NCBI GenBank assembly: GCA_018806915.1
Contig: JAGKQI010000061.1
Span: 1 to 64,000, forward strand
Reading direction: 5' to 3'
Source of the DNA: Phytophthora colocasiae
Lineage: Eukaryota; Oomycota; Peronosporomycetes; Peronosporales; Peronosporaceae
Length of the DNA: 64,000 nt
The notes beneath the pieces are model-generated. The model did not search any database and was not told where the DNA came from. It saw only the letters and a program-made list of their open reading frames with translations. Numbering within the stretch: the stretch's first letter is position 1; every line of letters begins with the position of its first letter. This document shows positions 1-13,858 of the stretch, one piece after another. The position numbers and the translations under genes are program-made.

Positions 1-788
1 ACAACAACAACAAATCAACATGAACGAGCATAAGCTCATCACGACAACAAAACCCACTGCCACACCTCACATCGCGCTGGACATTCACGCGACAGACCAG
101 ATACACTGACGACTCCGACAATTCACTGACACTCATTATAACTGCCTCGACGGTGACCTCCTGAGCTCAACTGAGCCACTACGACACCATCGGCACTGCG
201 ACGACGAGATCGCGACTGCGCAATCGACATTGACTCGGGCGTGGACACTGACCTGCTATCGCGAACCGCAGTATAGCGGGTTCTGAACGCTGGTCACAGC
301 ACTGGCAACGAAAGCCAACATTCACAACACACCACGACGCAAACACCAACGCATCACAACACAACAACAACAACAGAACGTGACGCAAACACCACGACAA
401 CAAAACAAACCACTGCCACCCTTCGCATCGCTCTGTGACTCGACACACACTCATTCCACGTGGATCGACGCAGACTCACATTCCATCCTGTGGATTCTTC
501 ACCGTTTCACGCCGATGACTGCCACCGCGCTGACTGCCAACACACCATCGCGCAAATCGGCACCAAAACGAGCATATGATCGCAGTGCTGAGCACAACTG
601 GTCTGAGCGGAACCAGTGTCCGGGCTAGCAGAGCAGAACGGAGCCGAGCTGCTGACTGAGCTGGCAGGACGGAAAAGCAGTACTCAGTCCGGGACTGGGC
701 GTCGCGGCGAAAGCCACGTATTTCAGAGAGCCAACTTTACTCAACACATTACAATCCGCGCGACGCACAACAACACATACCAACGCAG

Positions 789-821
<33 letters not shown>

Positions 822-3800
822 GAACACCAACGATTTGATTTTACATGCAATGACACACAAAACAAAACCACTGCGTCACCCTTCTTCGCATCGCGCTGGG
901 CTACATGGACATTGAGGCCACTTCAGAATGCATGGACTCGATACACACGCTCGATCGATTCGTGGACTCGCAGACTCACATTAATCACTTGTGGACTTCA
1001 CTCGCTCACGCCGACTCTGACTGTTGATCGCCGATTCCAGTATTCAGCGCGTGATCATCATGCAAATCCGAATTGCGGTGACAAGTACAAACGAGCATAT
1101 AGACGGTAAACGCGAGGCGAGTAACATACTCCGAGCGGGTCTGAATGGGTCTGGGCTGGTCTCGTGGAGAAGCAGAACGGAGCTGAGCTAGCTGAGCTCA
1201 ACTGAAGCTGGGCAGGAGGGAAAAGCAAAAATCTTCCCAAACCGACTCGGGATTGGTCGCGTAAGTGAAAGCCACGCATTCTAACCGCCCAGGATTATTT
1301 GTGGAGCACTTCACTATCAACATCATACCATTGTTGACGCACGCACAACACATTATTCACGCATCACACAATGAACAACAACACACAACAACAACAACAA
1401 CAATAAATACAACAACAAACAACTCCAACACGCGAACGATTATACGCGGTAGACGTCGCATACACGGAACCACCACGACAACAAAACAAAACCACTTCGT
1501 CGTTCGTTATCGCATCGCGCACATGGACATACACTCGCGGCGCGTGGACTCGACGACACTCTCATGTGTTCCATTCGCGGACTCGACGCAGACTCACATT
1601 CCACTTGTGGACTTCCCCACTCGCTTCACGCCGACTCTGACTGCCGACTGCCGACTGCCGATCGCCAATCAATAGAATCAAGGCGGCGCGTGAATACTCG
1701 CGCAAAACTCGAATTGCGTAGACTCGGCACCAAAACGAGCATAAGGACCGTAAACGTGAGGCGAAAAACTGGTCTGAGCGGGTCTGAACGGGTCTGGGCT
1801 GGTCTGGGCAGAGCAGAACGGAGCTGAGTTGCTGAGCTCACCGGAGCTGGCAGGACGGAAAAGCAAAAGTCTTCAAATCGGGACTCGAAATGTGTCGCAG
1901 AAAGCCATGCAGTTCTGCCGCCTAGATTATTTGGCTTCACTTGTTCATATCAACACATTACTTGTCGGCACGCACAACAACACATACCAACGCACATTAA
2001 CATTACTAACAATAACAACAACAACAACAACAATAACAATAACACCAACTCCAACAACATACACGCAAACGACATACACGCAAACCACGTCGACAACAAA
2101 ATCAAATATCGCTGCCACCCTTCCCAGATCGCTACGATCAATACACACTCAGAACGTATGTGACTCGACACACACTCACGTTCCACTCCGTGGATTCCGA
2201 CGTTATCTCACATCTCCAATTGCGGGACTTCACCGTCATTGACCGACTCTGACGCCGACTCCGACTCTGACTTCCGACTCCGACTTCCGACTCGACTCCG
2301 ACTCCGACTGCCGACCGCCGATCGCCGACCGCCGACGCCGAATTGCGCCGACTGGCACCAAACGAGTCTCACGCGCACCCGAACTGCGGTGACTGGCACA
2401 AAATGAAAGCATAAGCGGATCGTAAACGCATATGAGTACGTCTAGGTGATACTGAGCTGGCAACTGGCAGAGCCAAACCGATACCGAACCTGGCGCGGGC
2501 GAAAGCCACGGTCTCTGTCTGTCTAGATTATTTGTGGTTGACCCTATTCATATCAACATTGCAACAATACCAACGTTATTGGTCAACAACATACAACATC
2601 ATTACTACTACAATGTCAACCAACATCGTCAACACGCACGCATTGCCATTTAACAATACACACCACTGCTCATATCGCGCACATGGATTAACACTCAGAA
2701 CGTATGTGGATTCGACATTGACTCACGTTCCATTCGTGGACTTGACTTCATTCCACTTGAAATTTCAATGGCGCCGACTCTGACTGCCGACTGCCGACTG
2801 CCAACACAGACTGGCAGTGACCACCGCGCAAATTTCATCGACTTGTGGTGACTGGCACTAAAATGAGCATAAGCGATTGCAAAACGCGAGTATGAAAGTG
2901 CACCAATTCTGAGCGGTCCGAATCGGGTCCAAGTCTGGCAAGAGCAGAACGGAGCATAAGCCGAGCTCAACTGAGTTGTCAGGACGGAAAAGAAAATTCC
3001 CAAATCAGACTCGAACCTGCTCAGATTCAGGCCAGAGCACCCTTACCATATCAATATCAATCAATGCATACGTCAATCATACCGGTCGCACACACAATCA
3101 ACAACAACAACAACAACCGCATATTTCATACGCGAACGATACATAGCACGCAAATCACACGACAACATTCGCACGCGAGCGGACATACACTCAGAACGCT
3201 GACTCAATCACACGACTGACGCAGACTCACATTCCACGTATGTGGATTCACAGCTCTGATCTGCCGACTTCCTGACCTTGACGACTGATTCCGACTCTGA
3301 CTGCGCCGACTTCGACTGCCGATCACGCTTCGACCGCCGACTGCCGACTGCCAACACAGACTAGCGGCGGCGACTCGCGCAAATCTTCGAATTGTGGTGA
3401 CTGGCACCAAAACGAGCATTATACTGCACTGGCAAACTGGTCTGAGCGCGAACGGGTCTGGGCTGGTTCAGTGAGCTAAGCTGAGCCTTCAACTCGAAGC
3501 TGGCAGGAAGGAGTAGCTGGGACCTGGTCGCGGGCGAAAGCCACGTACCCTGCCGCCTGTATTTATTACCCTATACTGTCAACGCACGCTACAACAACAC
3601 ACGTCAACAACAACAACAACAACGCGAACGACATGAATCAACATCGACAATACGCAAAACCAATTTATCAACAAAGCAACACTCGCTATCACCCTTCCGC
3701 TTCAGCATCGCGCTAACAGCCGTGGGACATTATTACTCAGAACGTAATGTGGACTCGACATTACACTCACGTTCCACTCGCGGATCTCGACGCAGACTCA

Positions 3801-6800
3801 CATCCCACTTCAGGACTTCCCGCTCACGCTGACTCTTTCGACAGCCGATCGCCGATCGCCAACACAGACTAAGTTGCGGCGCGTGATCATCATGCAAACT
3901 CGAATCAGGGTGATCGGCGCACCAAAATGAAGAGCTATGATCGCAAACGCGAGGCTGAACGGGTCTGGGCTGGTCTGGGCAGAATAGAATTGGTTACTGA
4001 GCTCAATTGAGCTGGCAGTTCAGACTCCGAACCTGGTCGCGTGGGCGAAAAACATCGCTCACGCACAGATATTGACAACGGGGTCATCAACACACAACGT
4101 CAACAACCCATTAACATGAACGATCACACGCAAACTAGCCGTAAGACATCGCAAAACCAATATCGACAACAAAACAAACCATTGGCCACTCTTCCAGTAT
4201 CGCGCTATTACAAACACTCAGAACGCATGCGGATTCGACATACACTTCATGTTCCTTACTCGTGGACTCGACGCAGACTCACATTCCACTCTGTGGGCGC
4301 CGACTTCTGACTGCCGATTCCGACCTGACTCCTGACCTTCGACTGCACCGCCGATCGGCGCGACCGCCGACTGCCGATCGCCGATCGTCAACACAGACTA
4401 GCATGGCGCGACTGCGCAGGTCCGAATCAGCGGTCTGATCGGTCAATGCGAAGGACGCAAACGTGAAGCAGTAACTCGAGGAGAGGCTGAGCTCAACTCG
4501 GCTGGCAGGTGACGGAAAAGCGTGCCCTCAGTTCGGGACTCGAATCTCGGTCGCGGGCAGCCACGTATTCTGGCCCGCCTAGACTATTTGGGAGCACTTC
4601 ATATCAACACACCATACACGCACGGCAATACCAACGTGGCGCATACACAGCAACAAATAACAACAACAACAACAATAACAACAATAAATCACGCTGACGC
4701 AGTTCATCGCATCATTACGGAAAACCATCACGACAACAAAAAACAAACCATCGCGTCGTTCTTCAGAGAATGCGTACGCTGACATTGTCACTCAGAATGT
4801 ATGTGATTCGACACACTCACGTTCCATTCAGCCCTCGACGCAGATCATTATTCACTTGCGGATTTCACTGCTCTACGCTGACTCTTCTGATCGCCGACCC
4901 TCGACTTCGACTCCGATCTCCGACCTTCGACTCTGGGATCGCGCCGATCGCCGACTCGCTCACCGCCGATCGCCAATCACAGAATTCAGTGACCACCGCG
5001 CAAATCCCGAATTGTGACCGGCAAAACGAAGAGCGATCGTAAACGCGAGGCGAGCAACTGGTTCGAGCGGGTCCGAATCGTAATCTTCAAGGTCCAAGCA
5101 GAAGCAGAACAGGAGCTGAAGGCTGAAGCTCAACTGAGCTGGCTGGACGGAAAAGCAAATTCACTCGAACCTGTCGCGTGGGGTGAAAGCCACGTATCTG
5201 GGAGCACTCTTATTCATATCAACATTACCATACTTCAGATTACGCACATAACATAATCGAATATATTATTACTAACAATCAACGAATAACGAACAATAAC
5301 AATAACAACAACACACACAATAACAACAGCGAACGATCATACGCACCATCGCACGCACATTTATCAACAAAGAACACGCATGGTTTTCATCGCGCATGGA
5401 TATCGCACGGTTGATCGACATCATAATCACAAACCCACTGCGGATTCGACGCAGACTACATTTCCACTTCGGTGGGACTTGCTCACGCCGACTGCCGACG
5501 CCGCAGCTGCTGCGGCGTGATGCTGAATTGTGGTGACTGGTACTAAAACGAGCAGGTGACGTTTATACATGTCGCGGAGAGCAGAACAGAGGATACAGCA
5601 AAATTTCGAGCTCAACTGAGCTGGCAGAGCGGAAAGCAAATTCAAACTGGGATCTGAATCCTGGCCGCGTAGAAAGCCACGTATCTGTTCGCCTAGACTA
5701 TTTGGGAGCACTTATTCATATCAATACACATACCATTACTGTTATCACACGGTCACATAATGGTCAATAACAACAATCGAATAATACAACAATAACAATA
5801 ATCACACGCGAACGATCATACGCACGCACCATCGCACATCAGAAATGCAAATCACATCTGATGTCGTTCGCTGGCGACGCTCAATATGACCAGAACGTAT
5901 AAAACTCGACACTGACACTCACGCTCCATTCAGGATCGACGCAGACCACATCTCCACTCTGTACAAGCCTTCACTGCCGACTCTGATTCCTGATCTCCAT
6001 ACGCTGATCAGCCGACTGCCGACTGCGCGACTGCGCACCTGTACTGCGGTGATCAAGGCATAGCGTGCAAACGCGAGGCGAAGGTGGTCGAGCGGGAATC
6101 TCGAATTGGCTGGCGAGAATCAGCCGGCGCTGCTTGATTTCATTGGAGCCGCAGAATGGAAAGCAAAATCGCACCGGGATTCCCGAACCTGGTCGCGTGG
6201 TGAAAGCCACGATTCACCGCTCAGGAATTATTTGACTTCATTCATATCAACAGGTCGCGAGCTAATGTCAACATACAACGCACACACACAATAACAACAA
6301 CAACAACAACGTCAACAACAACAATTCAATACTGTCGGCGAACCATCGCATCACGCAAAATCATTTATCAACAAAACAAACCACGTATCACCGCATCGCG
6401 CAATATGGACACTGGTGGACTCGACAATTACACCTGCGTTCCATCGCGGACTCGACGCAGACTCACATCCCACTGATTACTCTTCGACTTGATCGCCGAC
6501 CTGACTCTGACTTGACTGCCGACGCCGACTGCCGACTGCCGACGCTTCAATACAGACGAAGGCGGCGCGTGATCATCGCAAAATTGAATTGCGGTGACTG
6601 GCAATAAAATGAAGGTTAAGACGCAAAACGCGAGGCGAAGCACCGGTCTCGAGAGTTACCGAGCTCACCGAGCTTCGGGCAGGAAGGAAAGTTGTGTGTC
6701 TCCAGTTCACTCGAACCTGTCGCGTGCGGTCGTAATTCTGGCACCGTCTAGACTATTGTGGTTGACTGATTCACGCGAGACGCTACTACAACACATACAC

Positions 6801-9800
6801 GCGCACATCACACGTCAATGAATCACACACAACAATAACACAACAATCGAATAACACGCACATACGCAGCCCATACAAACATGCAAATCATCATTTTGTA
6901 GAATCAGGTCGGTTCACTCGCCACTTCAGACGCGATCAGAATCAGAACGTATGCGGATTCCGATTACATACAACATCACATTCCGGACTCGACGACTCAT
7001 TATTCCACTCAGGATTCTTCCACTGCTTCACGCCGATTCTGACTGCCGACTGCTGATCGTCAACACAGATCTCAGGCGGCGTGACCACGCGCCGTATTTC
7101 GAATCTGCGGTGATCGGGCACAAAAATATTATTGTGATACAAACGCGAGGCGAGTGAATTCAATCTGAGTAAATCGAATAACCGTTGCCTCAGCAGAAGG
7201 TAAACAGTTGATTTCAGTTTCGAGTTCACTGGCTGGCAGAACGGTTTTTAAATTCTTCAGTTCGCACTCGAATCGTGGGTCGCGTATGAAGCCACGTATC
7301 CTGCCCGGCCTAGATTAGGAGCACTTTGTTCAGCATCGGGCATAACATAACACGCACGCACAAACAACATTATACACGTAGCGTCATTGTTGAACATAAT
7401 CAATATCAACATCAATAATGGTCAACAATAATAACAATCGTCACAATCAATAACATGAACGATTATATGCAGTTCATAAGACACACGTAAACTATCATTT
7501 GACGGTCAGGTCAGGTTCATCGGGCCGTCACCTTCTTCGCTAATACGGATTGTCATTGTCGGTCAGATTCTCACCACGTTCATCCAGGATTTCGACGCAG
7601 ACTCATCTTCACGCCGATTTGATCGCCGATCAGCCGATCGTCAACAATAGTATTCAGATTCATCGTGGCGCAAAACTCGACCAGTGGTGATCGGGCTAAT
7701 AAAACCCATATATGATCGCGGTAAACGTGAGTATAATCGGTCTGATAATTTGAATGGGTCTCGGGCTGGTAAGGCATAAGAACAGAGCTGAGCTGCTCGA
7801 GCTCAACTGAGCTGGCAGAATGGAGTGCAAAATCTTCAAATCGGGGATTCGAACTGGTCGCGGCAGAAAGCCACGTATCCTGGTTCGCCATTTGGGATTA
7901 TTCCCATTCATATCAATATATCAACACGCCATTATACTGCGCATATCAGCCACCGTAACAATCAATCGGTCAACAATCGGTCATCAACAATCAACTCCAC
8001 ATACTGTCGAATGACGCGAAGGTTCATCATCGTATGCCAATATGCAAACTCATCACTTTATCATCAAAACAAACACACACTTCGCCGTATCGCTACATGG
8101 ATGGTTACACTTCAGAACGTATGCGGACTCGACATCGCAATCAATGTTCCACTGCGGATTCGACGGCGACTCACATTAATCCTTCACTCAGGACTCGCGC
8201 CGACTCTGATCGCCGACCTGACGCCTGACCTGATTCCGATCCTGACCGCCGACCGCCGATCGCCGACCACCGACCGCCGACTGCCGACAGATCAGCAGCA
8301 GCGTGACCACCAGCGCAAACTCGAATGGTGCGGTGAGATCGGTACCAGCGCACCATGGTGGTGATCGCAAACGCGAAGGGCGAGTAACACGCCGGAGCGG
8401 TCCTGAACTCTGCGTTCATTATCTGGGCAGAGCAGAACAGAGCTGAAACTGAGTCGGGCTGGCGGTACGGTAGCAAATTCGTCGACGATCGTCGCGGCAG
8501 TGCCACGAATTCAATCGCCTGAACATTTGGGAGCACATTCATCTCATCACATCATGACAAACACGCGGCCACATCACGCCACACAACAAATGTTTACGGC
8601 ACGTCAATAGGTCGGCTGGTCAACCCATCGGAATCGTGCACGCACAATACGAAATCATCATTTATTGGTCAAACAAACCACGCCGATTGTTCTTCTGGTC
8701 GCGCACAGGCGGGATCAAGAAATATCGAAGCGGGACTGATTGCGCACACTCACGTTCCACTGCGGAACTCGACGACCACATTTCACTCAGGATACCATTA
8801 CGCTACTTGACTGCCGACTCTGACTCTGACTCCGACTCTGACTCCGAATTTTATTCTGATCGGCTTGATCGGCCACCGTTTAATGCTTGAGTATCGCGAT
8901 CACACCATGAGGTTCGTGATATGCGATCACCGCGCATTGAATTTGCGGTGACTGGCACCGGTACAAGCATAAGGAATGCAAACGCGAAAAGCGAGCAACT
9001 GGTCTGAGCGGCCTGAACGTTTTGCCTAGCGAATAAATGATTTGAGTTTGCGCCGAAGCCTACGAGCTACAGAATGGCGCGTAGGTTCTCAAATGGACGA
9101 AATTCAGGTCGCGCGGGGTTTCACGTATTCTGGACCGTCTAGATTATTTGGGAGCACTTCATTCACTGCCATACACAACGTGACGCACAACAATATACAC
9201 GCTGGCGCAATACATATAATATCAACAATAACAACATTACGCAAATCATCGGTTTTTACGTCAAACACGCCGTTCTTCACGCGCTACATGGAGCATGGTC
9301 ACTCGCAAATGCAGCGGGATTCGACAACACCGTCGTTCATCGTGATTCGATGTGAATCGCGAACATCAGACTTCATCAATACGCTGACTTTGATCGTTTA
9401 TTCTGACGCCTGACTTCGATTTCCGGGATTTTGACTTTGATTTTGACGCCACGCTGACGCTTGATCATTGATCATTGATCGCTGATCGCATTGATACCGC
9501 GCCGAATATTAATTAGTAAGGCGATGTGATCACTGCGTAAACGAACAGTGTGGACTGGCAACAGTACCATATGCTGCGACGTAAACGTGAAGAGTAACAG
9601 CCTGAGCAGTTCGATAAATTCGTTGTCTGGGCAGAGCAGAACAGAGAATGATTCAATTGAGGTTGCGAATGGAAAGTTGTGGGTCGCGCAGAAAGCCACG
9701 GACGGCCCGCCCAGATTATTTGGGAGCCACTTTACCATATCAATATATCGCCACGCTACCGTCAATACAATACAACGTCACACAACGGTCAACAATGGTC

Positions 9801-12800
9801 GGGCTAAACCCACACCAACACGCTTTAATGATAGACGGAAACTCATTGTACGCAAACGAACGACGATTAAATACGAAATCATCATTGCCTTCAGACGCGC
9901 ACATGATTGACCAAATGCGTAACTTTGAATACACTCTCATCGATTAGACTTCGACGTAGACTCATTTGACTCACTCAGGACTCACTACTCACGCCGATTC
10001 TTGACTTGATAATTCCTGACTCTGATTCCAACGACCGTGAGCCGACCGACCGCCGACGCCGATCGCTGACTGCCGACTGCCAATCACGCACTCAGTGACC
10101 ACGCGCTGGTCACCGCACAAAACGAAGATACGTGCAAACGTGAGGCGAGCGAAGCAGTCTGTTTAGTTTGAACTGAGCCGCGCATTGAAAGCAGTGGCCT
10201 CCAGCTACCGGGATCTCGAACTCAGCCGCGTGCGAAAAGCCACGCTTCTGGTCGCCCAGATTATTTGGGAGCACTCACCATAGATGACAACACACACACG
10301 GCTGAGCAAGAATAGATCAATGCATGAGCACGACGGGCACGCACAATGTCACAATGAAGGCAACAAACAACGGTCGTTGGTCAACTCCACACAATGATGC
10401 ACGCAGTCAATACGCAAACATCACGACAACAAAATAAATTGCATCGCGCTAACACACAGAACGTGTGGATTTTATTGAGATGACTCATTGCCTTCACCAG
10501 GACTGACGCAGACTCGCTGATTTCACTTTTGTGGATTTCACTGCTCAACGCCGCCTGACGTTTGCGGTGACGCGCAGTCTCGAAGTGGTGACTTGGCACA
10601 ACGATGAGCAGACGAAACGGAGGCGAGTATCGGTCCGAGGAGTCTGCTTGATTAACTGAGCCGGCGAGGATTTGTTGTACCAGTTCGGCTCGAATCGGTC
10701 GCGGCAGCCACACCGCTCAGATTATTTGGAGCACTTATCAACATTTTAATATTACTACGCACGCACAACAACACATACACACACACAACAACAACAAATA
10801 ACAACGTCAACCTCACACATAAAGAATGATCATGTCGAATTCATTTAATACGCAACCACAATAGCACTGCCTTCATCGCGAGACATTCAGAACGTATAAG
10901 AGGGATTGAGGTGACTCACATCTCCACTTGTGGATCGCGCCGATTTGACTTGACCGCTGATCAGCGATCGTCAATTATTGCACGTGAATATCAGCGTAAA
11001 TCCGAATTGCGGTGACTGGCGACCAAAATACAGGATTGCAAACGCAGAGGCGAAGTAACAGGCGCCCGGAGCGGGTTCGAATGCGGTCTGGCTGGTCTGG
11101 GCAGAGCACGGAGCTGAGCTAAGCTGAGTTTCACCGAGCTGGCAGGATGGAAAATTCTGTAGTTCGACTTCGAACTCGTCGCGTGGCGAAAGCCACGTAT
11201 TCTGTTCGCTGTTACTTGCCATATCAACATTACCAATGCACGCACAACAATCAGGATGTTTCAACGGTCAATCAACAACAACAACAACAATGTCACTCCA
11301 TATCACCAAATACGCGAACGATCATACGCAAATCATCATATTGACGCATTGTCACATAACAAAACAAATCCACTGCCATTTTCGACGCACATGGATCGTA
11401 GTGGCGGACTCGATTATTGTGGATCGACGCGATTGCATCAATGGTGTGGATTTCACGCTCACGCCGACTCTGATCGCCGACTTCGACTTTACCTGATTCC
11501 GCTGATTTGATCGCCAGGCCGACTGCCGCGGTGACGCTGAATCGTGGTGACCGGCACTGTAAAATGATACAGATCGCAATGCGAGGCGAGTCTGAGTAGG
11601 TTACCACCGGCTACAGAGATTTGAAAGAAAATTCTCGTCGCGTAAGCGCCACGTCAGATTATTGGCACTCCCATTCATATCATGAATAACACCACATACA
11701 CGCGACAATAATACCAATAGTCACACAATAACAATATCATCAACAACAACCCATCAATAACATGCGCGGATAAAGAGAAACGCCACGACAATTACGCACT
11801 ACATTTGACGTAAATCATTACCCAGGCGCCGACACTCCAGTACTCGACGCAATAATATTAATTCAGGACTTCACTGCTCACGCTGACTTCCGATCTTCCA
11901 GATTGTCGTCGACCGCCACACTCCAGCAAGCGCGTGAATATCGCGCAAATCGAACAGTGGTGACTGGCACTTCAAAACGCATATAAGGACAAAACGAGGC
12001 GAGCAACAGGTCTGAGCGGGTCTGAACGGTTGTCAAGAGAACGGAGCCGAGCTGTGCCGAGCTTCATCCGAGCTGGCAGAGGAGTGTTGTTCAAATCGTG
12101 ACTTCGAAATCGTCGCGCAAGGTTTCACGGTCTGGCCTGCCTGATTGTTAGAGCACCCATTCATATCATCATTGTCGCACCGCATAACAATACGATATCA
12201 ACGACACATCATGGCAATACATTGCGCAACAATGAATAACTCACATGTCATAAACATCGCAGACGCAACGACGTACACACAAATCACACGACAAATAAAA
12301 ACAACCACGTCACTTTCCTGAGTCGCGCCGGATTGTTACCACTGGTGAACGCAAGGTGAGTTTCGACATACACCACGTTCCATTTCGTGACTTCGACGCA
12401 GACTCACATTCACTTCGTGGACTTCACTGCCACGCACTCTGACCGCCGACTTCCGACTGACTCTGACTGAATTTTGACTTCATTCTGACACGAACATGCT
12501 GATCGCCGATCGACTGCCGACTGCCGACTGCCGACGCCCCACGCGCAGATCATCAGCGCGCTGACTGTGGTTGATCGGCACAAACGAGTTATAGAAACGT
12601 GAGACTGGTCTGAGAGCTGTTGCCCGAGCTGCGATAGCGCAAGGGCCTAGTTCGGAATTTCGGTCGCGTGGCGAAAGCTCACGGTCTACCGCCTGAAATT
12701 TGATTAACATAACATACGCGAGCTGGTCAACATATACTGAACGCACACACGTCAACAATAACAATAACACAACAATTATTACAATGATGCGAATGACATA

Positions 12801-12832
12801 CGCAAATTATCGCACAATAACACATGACAATA
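1..12832 (-). repeat. Degenerate inverted block of tRNA-Glu repeat units
   Basis: Roughly 23 noisy copies of the unit seen cleanly at 12.8-37.4 kb, in the opposite orientation. Landmarks recur every ~450-650 bp: a (CAA)n tract, the tRNA remnant (around GAAAGCCACG and TATTTGGGAGCAC), GAGCTCAACTGAGCTGGCAG, and a GACTCTGACTGCCGAC block. Remnants lie near 700, 1250, 1890, 2500, 3020, 3530, 4040, 4550, 5170, 5670, 6190, 6720, 7280, 7860, 8500, 9110, 9690, 10220, 10700, 11180, 11640, 12110 and 12670. Every one has several substitutions and indels in the acceptor, anticodon or T arm, so none should fold as a tRNA. The units are shorter than the clean ones, as if deletions dominate. Some differences recur between copies (TGCTGAC to TGCCGAC; TAACCGCC to forms like CTGGCCGCC). 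No protein gene is supported here; the ORFs are low-complexity by-products of the repeats. Confidence 0.85.
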
Positions 12833-12875
12833 AAGAGTCAGCGTGGAGTGGAGTGGACTTCGGAGTCCACAGAGT
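12833..12875. other. Inversion junction between the two repeat blocks
   Basis: Left of about 12,832 the unit reads on the minus strand; from about 12,836 (GAGTCAGCGTG) it reads on the plus strand. The join carries GTGGACTTCGGAGTCCAC, a hairpin-forming inverted repeat built from the unit's own AGTCCAC motif, followed by normal unit sequence. Sequence quality changes at the same point from heavily degraded to nearly perfect. Confidence 0.75.
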
Positions 12876-13162
12876 GGAATGTGAGTCTGCGTCGGAGTCC
12901 ACGAATGGAACGTGAGTGTGTGTCGAGTCCACATACGTTCTGAGTGTGTGTCCATGTGCGCGATGCGAGAAGGGTGGCAGTGGTTTGTTTTTTGTTGTCG
13001 TGGTGGTTTTGCGTGTGTGCGATGGTTTGCGTGTATGATCGTTCGCGTGTTGGTGTGGGGTGTTGTGGTTGTTGTTGTTGTTGTTGGTTTTGTTGTGTGT
13101 GTGTGCGTTTGTATGTGTTGTTGTGCGTGCGTTGGTGTGGTGTGTTGATATGAATAGGGTGC

Positions 13163-13234
13163 TCCCAAATAGTCTAGGCGGTTAGGATACGTGGCTTTCA
13201 CCCACGCGACCCGGGTTCGAGTCCCGGTTTGGGA
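13163..13234 (+). tRNA. tRNA-Glu(TTC), array copy 1
   Basis: This 72-nt gene folds as a cloverleaf. The acceptor TCCCAAA pairs with TTTGGGA. The anticodon stem CGTGG/CCACG encloses the loop CTTTCAC, giving anticodon TTC (reads GAA). The T arm CCGGG-TTCGAGT-CCCGG is perfect. An A box (TAGTCTAGGCGG) and B box (GGTTCGAGTCC) are present. No intron and no encoded CCA. ATTTTGCTTTTCC follows at once and supplies Pol III T-run termination. Bounds and identity resemble eukaryotic tRNA-Glu. Next copy starts 624 bp downstream; the spacer has the short minisatellite form (2+2). Confidence 0.97.
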
Positions 13235-13684
13235 ATTTTGCTTTTCCGTCCTGCCAGCTCAGTTGAGCTCAGCTTAGCTCAGCTCCGTTCTGCTCTGCCC
13301 AGACCAGCCCAGACCCGTTCAGACCCGCTCAGACCTGTTACTCGCCTCACGTTTGCAGTCCTTATGCTCGTTTTGGTGCCAGTCACCGCAATTCGAGTTT
13401 GCGCGGTGGTCACGCGCCGCCTTGGGTCTGTGTTGGCAGTCAGCAGTCAGCAGTCAAGAGTCAAGAGTCAGCGTGAGCGAGTGGGGGAGTCCACAAGTGG
13501 AATGTGAGTCTGCGTCGAGTCCACGAATGGAACGTGAGTGTGTGTCGAGTCCACATACGTTCTGAGTGTGTGGTCCATGTATGCGCGATGCGAGAAGGGT
13601 GGCAGTGGTTTGTTTTTTGTTGTCGTGGTGGTTTTGCGTGTGTGCGATGGTTTGCGTGTATGATCGTTCGCGTGTTGGTGTGGG

Positions 13685-13724
<40 letters not shown>

Positions 13725-13786
13725 GTGTGCGTTTGTATGTGTTGTTGTGCGTGCGTTGGTGTGGTGTGTTGATATGAATAGGGTGC

Positions 13787-13858
13787 TCCCAAATAGTCTA
13801 GGCGGTTAGGATACGTGGCTTTCACCCACGCGACCCGGGTTCGAGTCCCGGTTTGGGA
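13787..13858 (+). tRNA. tRNA-Glu(TTC), array copy 2
   Basis: No difference from copy 1 seen. Next copy 608 bp on; short minisatellite (2+2), and the unit reads GTGACCGAG where most read GTGAGCGAG. Confidence 0.96.

Noticed and set aside
1..12832. Functional minus-strand tRNA-Glu genes in the left block
   Set aside because: Each remnant has indels or substitutions that break the acceptor, anticodon or T stem; none gives a full cloverleaf.
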